The notes under the pieces were generated by a model, which was given only the letters and a program-made list of their open reading frames with translations, searched no databases and had not been told where the DNA came from. DNA of 64,000 nt from Haliclystus octoradiatus (lineage: Eukaryota > Cnidaria > Staurozoa > Stauromedusae > Haliclystidae), in NCBI GenBank assembly GCA_916610825.1, contig OU744452.1, positions 5,892,521-5,956,520 on the forward strand. Direction: 5' to 3'. Made by a program: the position numbers and the translations under genes. Shown here one piece after another: positions 29,670-41,691 of the stretch; positions within the stretch are counted from its first letter, which is position 1, and each line of letters starts with the position of its first letter.

Positions 29670-31010
29670 TGCGATTGATCGAAAGTAAAGATAACCTCAA
29701 TTGGATGTTAGTTGTAAAAGGAAAAACAATTTGTTGGAATTCAATTTTCATTAAAAGAGGAGAAAGAAGATGATGGATAAATCTCTGGCGCTACTTTTTG
29801 TATTTGCATAAGGTGTAATTTAGATTGAGCGCCATTTATCTGAAACAACAGGTTTATTCAGGCAAGATTCAATTCACGTCAAAGTGTTCATAATCCACAG
29901 ATCTAACACAGCATATTTCTCCGGTCAACGTGTAATTGATACCAAAGTATTTATATAATATAATAATGTTCTTCTCGATACTAAACGGTTCCTTGTTTCC
30001 GCTACTTATTTTCTAAACTTAATCAAAGCCATTTTACAGTTCATCAATCATTTTCAATGCCTTTTTGGAATTTTGAGAAAATGCAACACATCAATTATAA
30101 TTAACTTTAATTTAATGATTGGTTGAGTTTATTTAATAAGGGATCTAGACCTAAACCAGGATGTAAATTTATTGTTGGTGACTGGTGACACTGTGAAAAT
30201 ATGTTCATGAGTTCATGAATGTGAAATTGCCCAAAAGTTCATGAAGTGTTTATGAACGGCTCACGTAAGTTCATTAACAGTTCATGAAGATCTTTTTGTT
30301 GGTTCTGAACATTTCATGAACTGTTCATGAACATTTCATGAACTGTTCATGAATTTTCATGAACAGCTCCTTAATTTTTTTAGTGTTTGTTCAACTGTTC
30401 ATGAACTTCCATGAGATGTTCTTGAACTTTTGGGCAAATCACGTTCATGAACTCATGAACTTATTTTCACAGGGAAAGCTCCACTACATATTCTAACTAA
30501 AAAACGAAACAGAAAAGTATTTAGAGTATTTTCATGACATTTTGATGTGAAATTTCAATTTGACCAGAGAATCCTGCTGTTTTACTACAAGTAGTACTTA
30601 GAAGATTGTATATTTTTCAACTTCACTGTTACAGTTTTAAATCCTTTATCACTCCTGGTGGTCAAAAATGGAACTTCATAAACATATGTATTTAAACATG
30701 TTACAATACTAACAATCTTGGGAAGTTCTAATTAATACTTAAAGTCATTAATTATAATATTTGGAGATATATTTAAGTTATTAAAACGATTTTATTTAGA
30801 ATGTTGCTGGTTAACAGATCTAAAATAAATAGGAATAAATTAATAATTGCTGTTTTCTTTGAAATTCAGTTTCACTTTATTTAAAATTTACAAACACATT
30901 AGTTACAAGCCGAGAAATATTGTAAAGTAAATATCTGGGATTGTCATCAGTCGAAACTAGCTTTGCAAATGTGCAATACACATCCAAATACTTACAAGCA
31001 CAACAGACCC
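29670..31010. other. ENTPD 3' flank with one TTCATGAAC element
   Basis: The 3' untranslated region presumably ends after the ATTAAA at 29750. Apart from the hairpin element at 30187-30476 I see no gene. Confidence 0.4.
30187..30476. repeat. TTCATGAAC hairpin MITE downstream of ENTPD
   Basis: It starts CACTGTGAAAATATGTTCATG and ends GAACTTATTTTCACAGGGAA, with GTTCATGAACATTTCATGAA repeated at the centre. It is one of the better preserved members, with palindromic arms along almost its whole length. Confidence 0.78.
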
Positions 31011-31256
31011 CGGGGGGTCTTCTAGAAAAAGGCTGTACAGGGACGAGTCAATTTTAAGGGATGCCTTTTCCAGATTTCTGTAAAATTTTACGGTGTCAAA
31101 TTAGAGGTTTTCAAAATTTTCAGAGAACTTTTACTTTATTTTACTCGTAACAACATGAAACTTTAGGGTCCCCATCCTCACTTACTGTGAAATTTTACAG
31201 TTTTCCAAGATTTCTGAAATGGCATACCCCGTCAAAAAATTTCGTAGTACCCCCGG
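31011..31256. repeat. CCCCGGGGG-ended repeat, copy 1
   Basis: GACCCCGGGGGGTCTTCTAG at the left and CGTAGTACCCCCGGATAA at the right mark inverted ends. Inner blocks (aggctgtacagggac, tttctgtaaaattttac, gtcaaaaaatttcg) reappear inverted at 43692-43905. It is a small MITE-like family. Confidence 0.55.
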
Positions 31257-31768
31257 ATAATTCTGAACTGTATTGACCGCTCCGTGATTTTTAACCGTTA
31301 TGGCAGAAAGATGCAACGGATATAGTGTTTTGTTTTGCATGAAAGTACATTAAATCAAGGTTATGATTATATGCCCTTAAGGGAGCGCTTTCAGTGAAGT
31401 ATTCTCTATTTATTTTATGAAATGATTATTGTATATTTTAGACTAGCTTTGCAATTATATATAATACACATCCCAAATATTTATAAGCATGACATACTAC
31501 TACCATTTATAAACAAATGCACACCACAAAGCAGTGAAACTATATCAGTTTTAAAAGATTGAGTCTTTCATTTCATATAAATCTCTCAATATCCAAATGC
31601 CCTTACTTCTGCTAATGATAAAACCTTGCGTGGTGGGTGAATATTGAACATCTCTTACACATTTAAAATGAAAATTGAGCATGGTCCATTTTTACATTTT
31701 TACATGAATTGTGTGACGTATGCATCATCCTTGCTTTTACCTAGCTACACTTTCAATTTGTTTATATT
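31257..31768. other. Unassigned spacer before the LTR element
   Basis: AT-rich sequence with no recognised feature. Confidence 0.35.
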
Positions 31769-31773
31769 ATTTC

Positions 31774-31934
31774 TGTTGATGTATTTAACTACATAGAGAA
31801 TGTTGAAGGATAGAGCAATAGACAACAGTAAACACAACCTTTACTTAGATAACACTTCTTAGAGTGAACCGCAATAACATAAGAGCTGCACTATATAAGT
31901 GTGACATAATAGGGGGTAGCATAGAAACACTACA
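31774..31934 (-). repeat. 3' LTR of the Ty3/Gypsy element
   Basis: About 161 bp and nearly identical to 36606-36765. The ends are TGTT and CTACA on the plus strand, which is TGTAG...AACA in element orientation. A purine-rich tract lies immediately inside (about 31935-31950). Confidence 0.9.
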
Positions 31935-34900
31935 CTTCTCCCCTTTTAGATTAAAGATAAAGTATGACATTAACGAGATATTAATAAGTAAAACTACTTA
32001 ATTAAACGGTATATTTTAACATTGAATAATAACTATTTAATTATTATAGTATTTAAGCTACTTCTTTTGCGCTGTATCCTTGATAGTATCGTCATAACCG
32101 TAATAACTTGGAGTACGTTTGGACCGCACAGGTCTGTGATTAATGATTTGGTCTTGATGTCTATGATGAGATACACCATCATCATCCTTAACAGTTAAAT
32201 TTCTTGGTCCCTTGACTTCCTCGATAGTACCTTTAGACCATCTGTCAGTGTTTCGTCGATAGTTTCGAAATCGGACCGAATCTCCTTCAGTATATTTTGA
32301 TAATGGAAATTCGACATCTTTTGTTGTCATACGCCTTTTTACTTCAGACAAACAGCTGAGTTGAACCCTGACAGGCCGTAACAAAAACAATTCAGCTGGC
32401 GTAACACGAGTAGCTGTATGTGGTGTAGATCGGTAGCTTAATAAAAATTCATCAATCAACTCTTCTAAATCGTTACTCCGTCGCTCCTTCAATAACCTCG
32501 CTAGACCATTTTTAACGGTTTGCACTGCCCTCTCAGCCTCCCCATTTGATGAAGGATGGTATGGAGGAGAAGGAACATGTCTCGCACCAATACTTTTAAT
32601 AAAATACGAAAATTCATTTGAAGAGAACTGTGGACCGTTGTCCGATACAATAACTTTGGGGTTTCCATATCGAGAAAACCAGTGTTTTAAAATTTTAACA
32701 GTCTTGGTAGTATCCGTATCATTGATACCTGTCACTGCTACTTCTGGCCATTTAGAGTGTGAATCTATAAGAATTAAAAGTGCCTTACCATTGAACTTAG
32801 GTGAATAGTCAATGCGAACACGTTGCCATGGCAGCTCTGGCCACGCCCATGGTAGTATGGCTTCTCTTGTTGGATGATGACGTGATTCCTGGCATAAGTC
32901 ACAGGTTTGTACAAGTTCTTCAATGTCTTGGTCGATTTTGGGCCACCAGCAATGCAGACGAGCCAACATTTTCATTCTAACACATCCAGGATGATTACGA
33001 TGTAATTCTTCTAATACACGTTCTTTTAAAGATAAAGGAATAACAACACGACGTCCCCATAATAAAACACCATCTTGTATTGCGAATTCATAACGTTTCT
33101 TAAAATAGGGTAATAAAGTAAGATCAGTACAATGATCACTCCAACCATTTTGAACAAAAGGAATAATTTTCTTTAATACAATATCTTCTTTAATACAATA
33201 TCTTCATTAGTTTCAATTTTGACATCATCACCAGCAACAGGTATACAATTAATCTGACGAATAAAAAATACAGATGACGAGTCAGTACGATCAGGTGCAG
33301 ATCCAGTTGACATACGACTTAACGCATCTGCGTTACCATGGTCTTTCCCAGGTTTAAATTCAATTTGGTAACGAAATGAAGATAATTTCACTGCCCAACG
33401 CTGTAAGCGTGCAGCAGCTAACACAGGTAAAGATTGTTTTGGCCCAAATATATGTAATAAGGGCTTATGGTCAGTAATGATTGTAAATTCACGGCCATAA
33501 ACATATTGCCTGAATTTTTCAACTCCATATACAATAGATAAAGCCTCTCTGTCTATTTGAGCATAGCCTCTCTGATGCAGTCAAACTTCGATTTGCAAAT
33601 GCAATTGGATGCTCATTTCCATTATCATCTCTATGGGCGAGTACACAGCCCAAACCAACAGGTGATGCATCACAATGTAAAAGAAGCTCCTTTCTATTAT
33701 CATAATAACTTAATATTGGAGAATTGAGTAATAGTGACTTGATTTGTTCAAAAGAAGACTGGCATTCGTTAGTCCAATTCCAAACAACACTATTAGAGGT
33801 TAAATCATTCAATGGTTTTGCCACAGTTGATAAATTTCGACAAAAACGTCCATAGTAATTTACTAGGCCTAGGAATGACCTCAATTCAGAAACATTCAAA
33901 GGTACGGATGCAGAAACAACAGATTGCACCTTGTCATTATCAGCTTCTATACCATTAGCACTAATAACATGACCTAAAGAAACAACTTTATGTTTCATAA
34001 ACTCACATTTTTCTTTGTTGAGTCGTACATGATGCTTCTGTAAAACTGATAGTACAGCATCAGTTAATTTTAATAGAGATAATTGTTCGTCTTCTGCAGC
34101 AATCAAGATATCGTCCATATAAATTAAAATTCGGCCATTAATGGAGGATAACAACTTTTCCATCGTTTTCTGACAAATAGCCGGAGCACAAGCAATACCA
34201 TATGGTAAGAGACAATGACGATACAGTCCTAAATGTGTATTTATTGTGAGTAAATCACGAGATGATGAATGCAGTTCTAATTGTTCAAAACATCTGGATA
34301 AATCTAACTTTGTAAAACATTTCCCACCATTTAATTTTGCAAATAATTCTTCAACAGTTTGAAAAGGATACTGATCAATGTGAATTTGTGGATTGACACT
34401 TCTCTTAAAATCAGAACAAATTCTAACATTTCCATTCTTCTTTGGAACATTGACAGTAGGCGAAGCCCAATCACTAGCGTCGACTTTTCTAATGAGCCAG
34501 AATCAACAGCTTTTTATAGAGCTTCTTCGACAGCTGGTCTTAAGGCAAAAGGTACCGTCCGTGAACGTGAGAAACTCGGAACAGCATCGTCTTTTAATCT
34601 GATTTGAACTTGTACACCTTTGATTTTGCCAAGGTCTGAACCAAATACATCATTATATTTATATAATACGTCATCTAGATTAGAACTTGATATATCAGGA
34701 GATGACTGTACAGACGAAATATTTTGATGTTGAACTTGCATCAAGTCCATACGTTGTAAAGCATTTATACCAAGCACACAATCATACTGATTATCAACGA
34801 TATAGAATAGTACATTATATTTATAGTTGTTACTTGGATTCACAGTTTTGATAATAGCTTTACCTTTCACCGGCATACGAGAACCGTTATACAGCCGTAA

Positions 34901-35712
34901 ATCTGCTGCACCCTTTAACACAGTGGGTGATGGCAAGAATTGTTCACTAAGACTAAGAATATTACAAGTAGCACCTCCATCAAGTAGAAATTTTACAGAC
35001 TTATTGTTAACAAGAATATTAGCATAAATAGTACCACCGCTGTGAGATGCGTTAGACACTTTCGAAACTATGACGACATCATCATCGTCGCTGTCATTAT
35101 TATCAGAACTGTCATCTTTCACATATCTTACTTGTTTGTTATCACCGGTATTACTATTATTAGCACCTCGGGTGCCACGACACATGCGAGATTTGGCATA
35201 ATGCCCAACAGTGCCGCATTTCCGGCATTCTGCATCAATAGCAGGGCTGAACACCTTGCCTGCTACGTGTTGTAACTCACAAAATTTACAATTAATTTTA
35301 ACCCCAGACTTATTACCGAAATCACTACGGCGAGGCTTACTCTTATTTTGAAGTACAGTGGAAACACTAGCAACTGCGACTGATTGCTTTTCTATGTTTG
35401 CAGACTGCTGTTCAGCAGCTTCGGAAGCACGTGCAATATCTAATAAACGTGTCAATGTAATATTATCTTCACGCAAGTATTTTTTACGCAAATCATTTGA
35501 TAAACAGTACTGAATAACTTGATCAATAATCATGTCATCAACGAGTGACGATTTACAAATTTCAGAAGAACAGCTAAACTCACAATGAACACTAAAACTT
35601 CTTAAACGAGTTACATAAGTGTCCGTAGACTCACCGACGTTTTGTTTGCATTCACGAAATAAAAATCGTTCGTATCGTTTGCTTTTACGTGGACGAAAGT
35701 ATGTATTTAAAG

Positions 35713-36108
35713 GGTCGTGGCTAGATCAGGGGTAACTCAAGGACATTTTTATGAATTTTTATTGCTTCTTTCAATTGTATTAAATTCTGTTTTCAGTCGA
35801 TTTTCAAAATTCTTTTGCATATCGTACCTTAATATATTTACTACAAATCTGTCTTGTCTAAAATAAAAAAATGAAAAAATTCTTGCAACAAATGTTAATC
35901 AGCCAAAAAGTTTTATCACGAAGCTTAGTTTAAAAGTTGAGTAACTTTTTATTTTTCAATTATACATGGTAGATTTTTGATAAATATACAATGGTATCAA
36001 ATGCAAAAAGAATTTTAAAAATCGGTTGAAAACCAAATTTAATACAAATAAAAGAATCCATAAAAAATCATAAAATGTCCTTGAGTTACCCCTGATCTAG
36101 CCACGACC
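35713..36108. mobile_element. 396-bp foldback MITE nested in the Ty3/Gypsy gag region
   Basis: The ends GGTCGTGGCTAGATCAGGGG and its exact inverse (to 36108) extend as imperfect arms of about 150-170 bp each. The flanks TATTTAAAG (35704-35712 and 36109-36117) are a perfect 9-bp duplication. A 9-bp duplication suggests a Mutator-like (MULE) or related superfamily. It landed in the LTR element and is therefore younger. Confidence 0.85.
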
Positions 36109-36605
36109 TATTTAAAGCGTTTATTAATTTACTATAAATATCTATCGGTATACCTGCGGCATCTTCATCTTGCATGACCAAAGTCTCTTTTAACTCCTGG
36201 ACAGCACCACCAGCCACATGCAACAGTAATGCAGACTTTCTTGTCGGTGATAAATCTCCTCCCAACGCGGAAACGTACACATTGAAACTATTTCGCCATT
36301 TCTCCCATCGACTGGCAACATTTGATTGAGGCGATAAAGCAAAATTATTCGGCAGAGGAACATCTGGGGCTACATTGGTATTGTTTCTTTGTATATTTAA
36401 CGTTGATCTTGGAACTAACTCTGACTTTGATGTAAAATCATAGATGTCAGGGTTTAGACCTGCGGCGGTCAAACCAATTTGGAGACGCCCAATCAATTCA
36501 GCTCGTGTGCCATCAGCTATAAAACCCCATTCTGCACATGCAGTAATGGATTGCTCTTTCGACAGAGACTTCAACAATAAGACCGATCCCATCTTCGTCG
36601 CCAAT

Positions 36606-36765
36606 TGTTATGTATTTAACTACATAGAGAATTTTGAAGGATAGAGCAATAGACAACAGTAAACACAACCTTTACTTAGATAACACTTCTTAGAGTGAAC
36701 CGCAATAACATAAGAGCTGCACCATATAGGTGTGACATAATAGAGGGTAGCATAGAAACACTACA
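36606..36765 (-). repeat. 5' LTR of the Ty3/Gypsy element
   Basis: About 160 bp and about 97% identical to the copy at 31774-31934. Immediately inside, the minus strand reads TTGGCGACGAAGATGGG, a typical primer-binding site and gag-start arrangement for this group. Confidence 0.9.
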
Positions 36766-36770
36766 ATTTC

Positions 36771-37955
36771 TTCATTATATAATTATAAAGTATTATTATT
36801 ATTAATATTTTCCTTTTTCTCCAACTTTCTTTTACTTCTCGAGGTTTCAATTCACAGCCTGAAATTTTGATGCATGGTTGATTTTTATTGGTTTTATTTT
36901 AATTTTAATTTCAAACTACGATATACTCTATTTTACTATTAATCGCAATCTGATGTATGGGTCTTCCAACCAAACAAACTGTATTGCTCACGGAATTTCC
37001 CCAGATGGTATGAAATGCTGGACATAACGAATTCGGAATTTTAGTGGCAATTTTAGTTAATAATAGTGTCTATTTGTTAATAATTAAATCTACATTTGTG
37101 GTCTGTCCTCGACTTTTGTACGTCTCAATGGCGAAATATATAGATCATCTGTTGTCGGAAAATTATGCAAACATTTATGCCTAGATAACCTTCTACAGTA
37201 AAGAGACTACCGATTTGTAGTATGAAATTCATGAATTATAGGAGTAGTTGATGCATGATATGAGATACACATTTTAAACAAAAATTAATGAAGATACAAC
37301 AGAACTTAGATTTAAGCATGATTCCACTTGCTGTAAAAGTAGTGTAGACATTACTGTTCGATTGACATTTCTATATATATTTCTGACACTTTTTTCATGG
37401 GAGGTCCAGTATCTGGACCAACTGCTAATATATATGATATTATTCACACAAAAAATTAAATTATAATCTTTCTGTTTAAGCTTGAGAATGAAATACATTG
37501 TTGATAATTTGATACAATTGAAATAACTCTCGTAGAATTATCAGAATCTCCTAAAAAAAAATGAGATGATTCATCTATATCTATTTTAGATGCGAATGTC
37601 TTGTCTTTATGCATGTGTGTTGCTGTTGTCTTCGCTATTTTCTCGCCATTACAAAACTAAATGAATCACATAGCATATCATCTGATATAGATAATTGCAA
37701 ATATTTCGACCTAACAGACTTTTTTCGAATTTCCCTTTGGGTTGTGTATCGGTGGAGAAAATATCACTTAATCACTGATTCTGTATTGCTTTTTCAAATC
37801 GCCATGCTACATCATGCTACGTTTCACCACCTTCCTATTTTTTGATATCAATTAACTTTTTCTCCAATATTTGTTGGAAATATTCCACATTAATTGTTTG
37901 TTTGTCATGACAACCGGACAACATCAAAAGTAGTTTTAAGTTAGTCAAAATTAAC
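36771..37955. other. Unassigned AT-rich spacer
   Basis: No gene, RNA or repeat could be recognised. Short open frames lack domain features. Confidence 0.35.
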
Positions 37956-38207
37956 TCAGCAACGCGGGTAAGACATTGCTAGCGATGTATAGTGAACATA
38001 CATTTGTGAAGATGATTCATCTGGCATTGAAGAATTTTGCAACAGGATTAAGAAATTGTCGAGACGTTGGAGGCAACAGTTAGCTCTGTCGTAGAGAGTA
38101 ACATAGATGAGAGTGCAAGATTCACCAAGATCCATTTGCCACCATGAGTTTTGATTTCTTGTGGCAATGGCACGTGTGACTCCATCAACGTATATTCTTC
38201 CAAACAA
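37956..38207 (-). pseudogene. Fucolectin-type (F5/8C, FTP) domain fragment
   Basis: The frame reads DGVTRAIATRNQNSWWQMDL, then GESCTLIYVTLYDRANCCLQ, then RLDNFLILL. This matches the core of fucolectin/tachylectin-4 domains: a WW-x-VDLG strand followed by a strand with the Arg-x-x-Cys-Cys motif and RL. Only about 80 residues are present, roughly the middle half of the domain. No neighbouring exon is visible on either side and the frame runs into a stop. It could be an isolated exon of a gene whose other exons were lost, or a pseudogene fragment. Confidence 0.6.
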
Positions 38208-38217
38208 AACGTAAATT

Positions 38218-38310
38218 CAGAAACGAGAAGGCCGGGCGAAAGGCGTCAGAAGATTACGAGCCTTCTCGGCGAGTAATTTTCGCCTTTGGAGTTTCTCCTG
38301 AAGTGGCTCA
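38218..38310. repeat. Short palindromic stretch
   Basis: acgagaaggc, cgggcgaaaggcgtc and cgagccttctcggcg pair with gagtaattttcgcctttgg. Vocabulary is shared with the hairpin at 26312-26485 (cgaaaggcg, ctcgtaattttc). It is probably a related MITE piece. Confidence 0.4.
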
Positions 38311-38596
38311 CGTTCGCCAAATATCATTAGAACCTACTGAGGTTTTGCTACGATTCATTCTTGCAATTTAATTGGCTAACTGCCAATACCGATATTTTCC
38401 TATAGCCGAGCTTGACCCCGTCGATTTCAAGAAATTTACGAAAATACCAAACAATCGATAACTAATTAAACATGGCATTATTAAACTAGCAGGTAATTTT
38501 TATATATCAATAAGAAGATGTAACACAGTGAACACTACAGATTATCAATAACAGTAAAAAAAGAAATTTAGATTTAAAAGTATGTATATGTCAGAT

Positions 38597-39720
38597 TTAG
38601 GGGAGCGAACATTTAAGTGGTAAGTGGTTATAAATATGTATGCAACGTAACCCAAATGAGTTACGATACACATCTAGATGTGAGGTAGGCATTAGTAATC
38701 TTCCATGACTGGAAATTTGAAATTTTGAATGGTCGTCAGTTTCTATCAAGTTATTAATGATTTTACAGTAAAGAATTAAATCAAAATGTAAACGTCTCTT
38801 TTGCAAACTATTAAGATTTAAATTTACTAGACGTTCATGATCCTCGTGGCTGTTGCTACGGAAAGACACGACAGAAAGCTCGAGAAAATAGTCTGGTTTA
38901 TCAATTTCAGTTTTGGATAAATCTCATTTCTCACTTGTCGAAACGCAAAGTCTATGGCTATAGATAGCCAACAAATGCTTACGGCTCGAAAATAAATAGC
39001 AGAATGGGAGTCACAGTCCCATTATCTGTCTGAGAAGTTTGACGCAAATCAATAAATCTCTTCCCGTTCTTTCAATCCTTAATATTCTTGTATCCAGTAA
39101 GCACCAACATGAAATTCTGAATCAGTTGAGTTCAGTTGTAGCTTTCAATGTTTCAACTCTGTCTTCCTTCCTCAATTCGTATATGACGCTAGTAGCAAGT
39201 GAATTGATTTTCGTGGTACACATTTATTCAAGCGTGGAAAGCCCTTACGACGTCCACCTCTATTGCTCTTACAACTTTCCAAAAATTCCAAACCAGTTCG
39301 TTGATAAACAACTTAGCAGAATGCTTCAATGTTCGTTTTACGAAATGTTTTTGCAAAATCGCGTGTGTGTGCAAAGGAGACACAAAGGCGGGCCGTGTAT
39401 CATGAAAACGAGTGATTGAAATCTGGGTCCAGATTTCAAAGACAAAAATATGCAAAGGCTGCTGGTCCTTTTATAGTCTTTAAGTCGACATCTTTAGAAC
39501 GAGATGGTGACCACATTTGTGATCCATACTCGAGAAGGGCGTATACATCATAAGGTTGTAAACATCTGTCTTTGAAAATTGAAATCACGGGAACGGAAAA
39601 CACGATGCATCATCTTTTGGATGTCATTAATATTCCCAGGTCTTTTAAATCAGAAACAGATTCTAATCTAGTGTTATTGATAAAATAAGGCCTATGCTGA
39701 TTAGTTGAATCTAGGTGTAG
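38597..39720 (-). mobile_element. LINE 3' fragment interrupted by a TIR-element copy
   Basis: The minus strand from about 39720 encodes YFINNTRLESVSDLKDLGIL and then ALLEYGSQMWSPSRSKDVDL, the end of a reverse transcriptase domain of CR1/L2/Jockey-like LINEs. After the inserted repeat (38872-39467) it resumes with NSLQKRRLHFDLILYCKIIN and ends near IYNHLPLKCSLP. The 5' part is missing, the frame is broken in places, and no poly(A) tail is evident. It is a dead, truncated LINE. Confidence 0.75.
38872..39467. mobile_element. Truncated copy 3 of the 1-kb TIR element, inside a LINE
   Basis: Inverted relative to copies 1 and 2. It ends at 39467 with GCAAAGGCTGCTGGTC, but its other end lacks the inverted repeat and joins LINE sequence at a shared cacgagga. 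It carries the same frame (39039-39419, plus strand) ending RRHKGGPCIMKTSD as copy 1. Confidence 0.65.
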
Positions 39721-40775
39721 TATTTTACATTTATGTATAGCCAAATTGTGTATAGTATTTTTGTGTATTGTGTATTGTGTATTGTTTTACCCAACATTGA
39801 GTTGAGCATTTTCATATTCATATGTGTATGTGAGTTTATAAACACTATTTAATTATTATTATAATTCAAAACTATAGAAGTAATAATCAATTGTACACAC
39901 AATCTATGTCAAACTGTTAATTAAAACATATATAGCGTAAATAGTTTGGAAACAAGAATAAGGCAAAGCCTTTCGTAACTCAGAGTTTCACGCATTAAAT
40001 GATCATCATACGGTTTACTAAGAAAAATCTCATTCTAGTTTTCGACTAATTGAAAATGATACCTACCTTAATTGATTATCATTGAGTTAAATATTGCAGA
40101 TTGCCAACATATAACATATACATACCTGAGGAATCGATTGAACACATTTCCTCAATCTGTAAATATCAATTTATATAGACAGACCAATTAAATGACGACT
40201 AAAGTTGTAAATTTTAAATTAATTAGCACATTTAAAATTGTAAATTAGATAAGTTCTAAAACATATAAATATTCATGTATTTTAAATTTCTATCCTTTTT
40301 AGATTTTATTCGCTTTAAAATGTCATATTAGTATATATATTGACGAAACGTTGCAAAATTACGTCTATTCTATAGCTTGTCTCCTTGTCAAACTTATTAA
40401 TCCAAAAGGTTTCTGATTAAAGTTGAGTCTCGATAATGATTTTTCATATCACGGTACTAAAACATTGTATAACAGCAATATGTTAACTTGATTGAGGAGC
40501 CATCAACGAATAAATAACGTACTCAGTAAATATTCCGGTATTTGACACCGATTCCTTCCTTTCGCAACTTTACGCCTTTAGATCACCCTGAATCTGCAAA
40601 AGTACTGACAAATATGCAAACACCCTGTAATGTTATTAGTTTTGGTGTTGTTGTTTCCAAAATTATACAAATGCAACTTTTGTTTACTAAAAGGTAAATT
40701 TTAGCGTTGAAGAAGCAAACGTTGATGCCTATATATTTTGCATTGTTGATTGTTAAGTTGATATTCTTCTGCTAT
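39721..40775. other. AT-rich spacer with a small tandem repeat
   Basis: A few (gtgtatt) units lie at about 39763-39785. Otherwise no feature is recognised. Confidence 0.4.
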
Positions 40776-41492
40776 AGTGGAGTGGCTCAAATCAGAGCCA
40801 TCTATTTACAAGAGTTGGGACACGCTTTCATGTGCCGCTATCGTCTCCTATTGGACAGATGCCATTCACGTGATTTTTTAGACGCCATTTTCGTACTTTC
40901 GGCACCAGGGTTATTGTTCTTTTGGCGCCAGGTTTCCTGTTTTAAGCGAAGTGCGCGGAAAAATACAACTTTTATCAGTGAAAACAAACATAGGCTATTA
41001 AATTATTTATTGTTGTGTTAATAGGCACAATAGTAATCGAAATAAAAGTATTGTTTACTATTCCAACTGGGGACAAGAATTAGAAAAAGTTGTCTTTGAC
41101 TGCAAAGAATAAGCGTAAGAGCGTAAGAGATACTCTACAAACTCCTTGTCCATTTAGCAATTCCAATAGCATTGATCTGATTTACTCTTGAGCAACATGC
41201 TGGTGAGATCAATAACATAGTATACATTGAAGTAAATTTGTATTCTAATTTTGAGAGTCCAGCAAATAAATATGGAGAAAGACAACTCATAAATGGTTAT
41301 ATTACTCTTGTTAAACAATCGCAAACCATTTCACAGAGTTCCAAAATGGCTGAAAAAAACACAACATTCTCTTGCACATGCGCACTGCTGCTGAAAACGT
41401 GCTTGGGTCCAGGCCAAAAAACATAAGTGGCATCAGTGTCCCAACTCTTGTAAATAGATGGCTCTGGCTCAAATCCCCCGAAGGTCACTATG
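40776..41492. mobile_element. TIR element with about 48-bp inverted ends
   Basis: The left end ATAGTGGAGTGGCTCAAATC then agagccatctatttacaaga is inverted at the right end: tcttgtaaatagatggctct, then ggctcaaat near 41470-41478. Two large frames (40707-41021 and 41297-41488) are by-products of the arms. Inner sequences also pair partly (aaaatacaacttttatcag with aaaaaacacaacattctc). Total length is about 717 bp and it is non-autonomous. Confidence 0.7.
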
Positions 41493-41691
41493 GAATTATC
41501 TCAAATATTTAACAGTTTGTAAATTTATATATTATAAATTTGCATCATATATTTCTATGAAATATTAAAATAGTTTACAGTGTTCTTCAATAAAATACTG
41601 TTTCGGACTTTCTGGACGGAAAATAATTAGAGAATATAAATGTATATAGATGAATATTAATTAACATACCTTCACTAATTTTGTAATGACA

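Larger units (their letters stand above)
31774..36765 (-). mobile_element. Ty3/Gypsy LTR retrotransposon, broken (fossil)
   Basis: A 5-kb element on the minus strand with LTRs at both ends and a perfect 5-bp target duplication, ATTTC (31769-31773 and 36766-36770). The order of parts on the minus strand is gag (about 36592-35230, including a zinc-knuckle region), protease (near 35000), reverse transcriptase (about 34500-33850), RNase H (about 33750-33200) and integrase (about 32975-32150), the Ty3/Gypsy order. The integrase and the primer-site style suggest the Mag-like group. A polypurine tract lies next to the 3' LTR. The LTRs differ by about 4 substitutions in 155 bp (roughly 97% identical), so the insertion is fairly recent. 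It is broken, with a handful of disruptions plus a foldback element inserted in gag. Confidence 0.93.

Noticed and set aside
40707-41021. 104-codon frame with hydrophobic start
   Set aside because: It overlaps the inverted end of the TIR element at 40776-41492, and no other evidence supports a gene.
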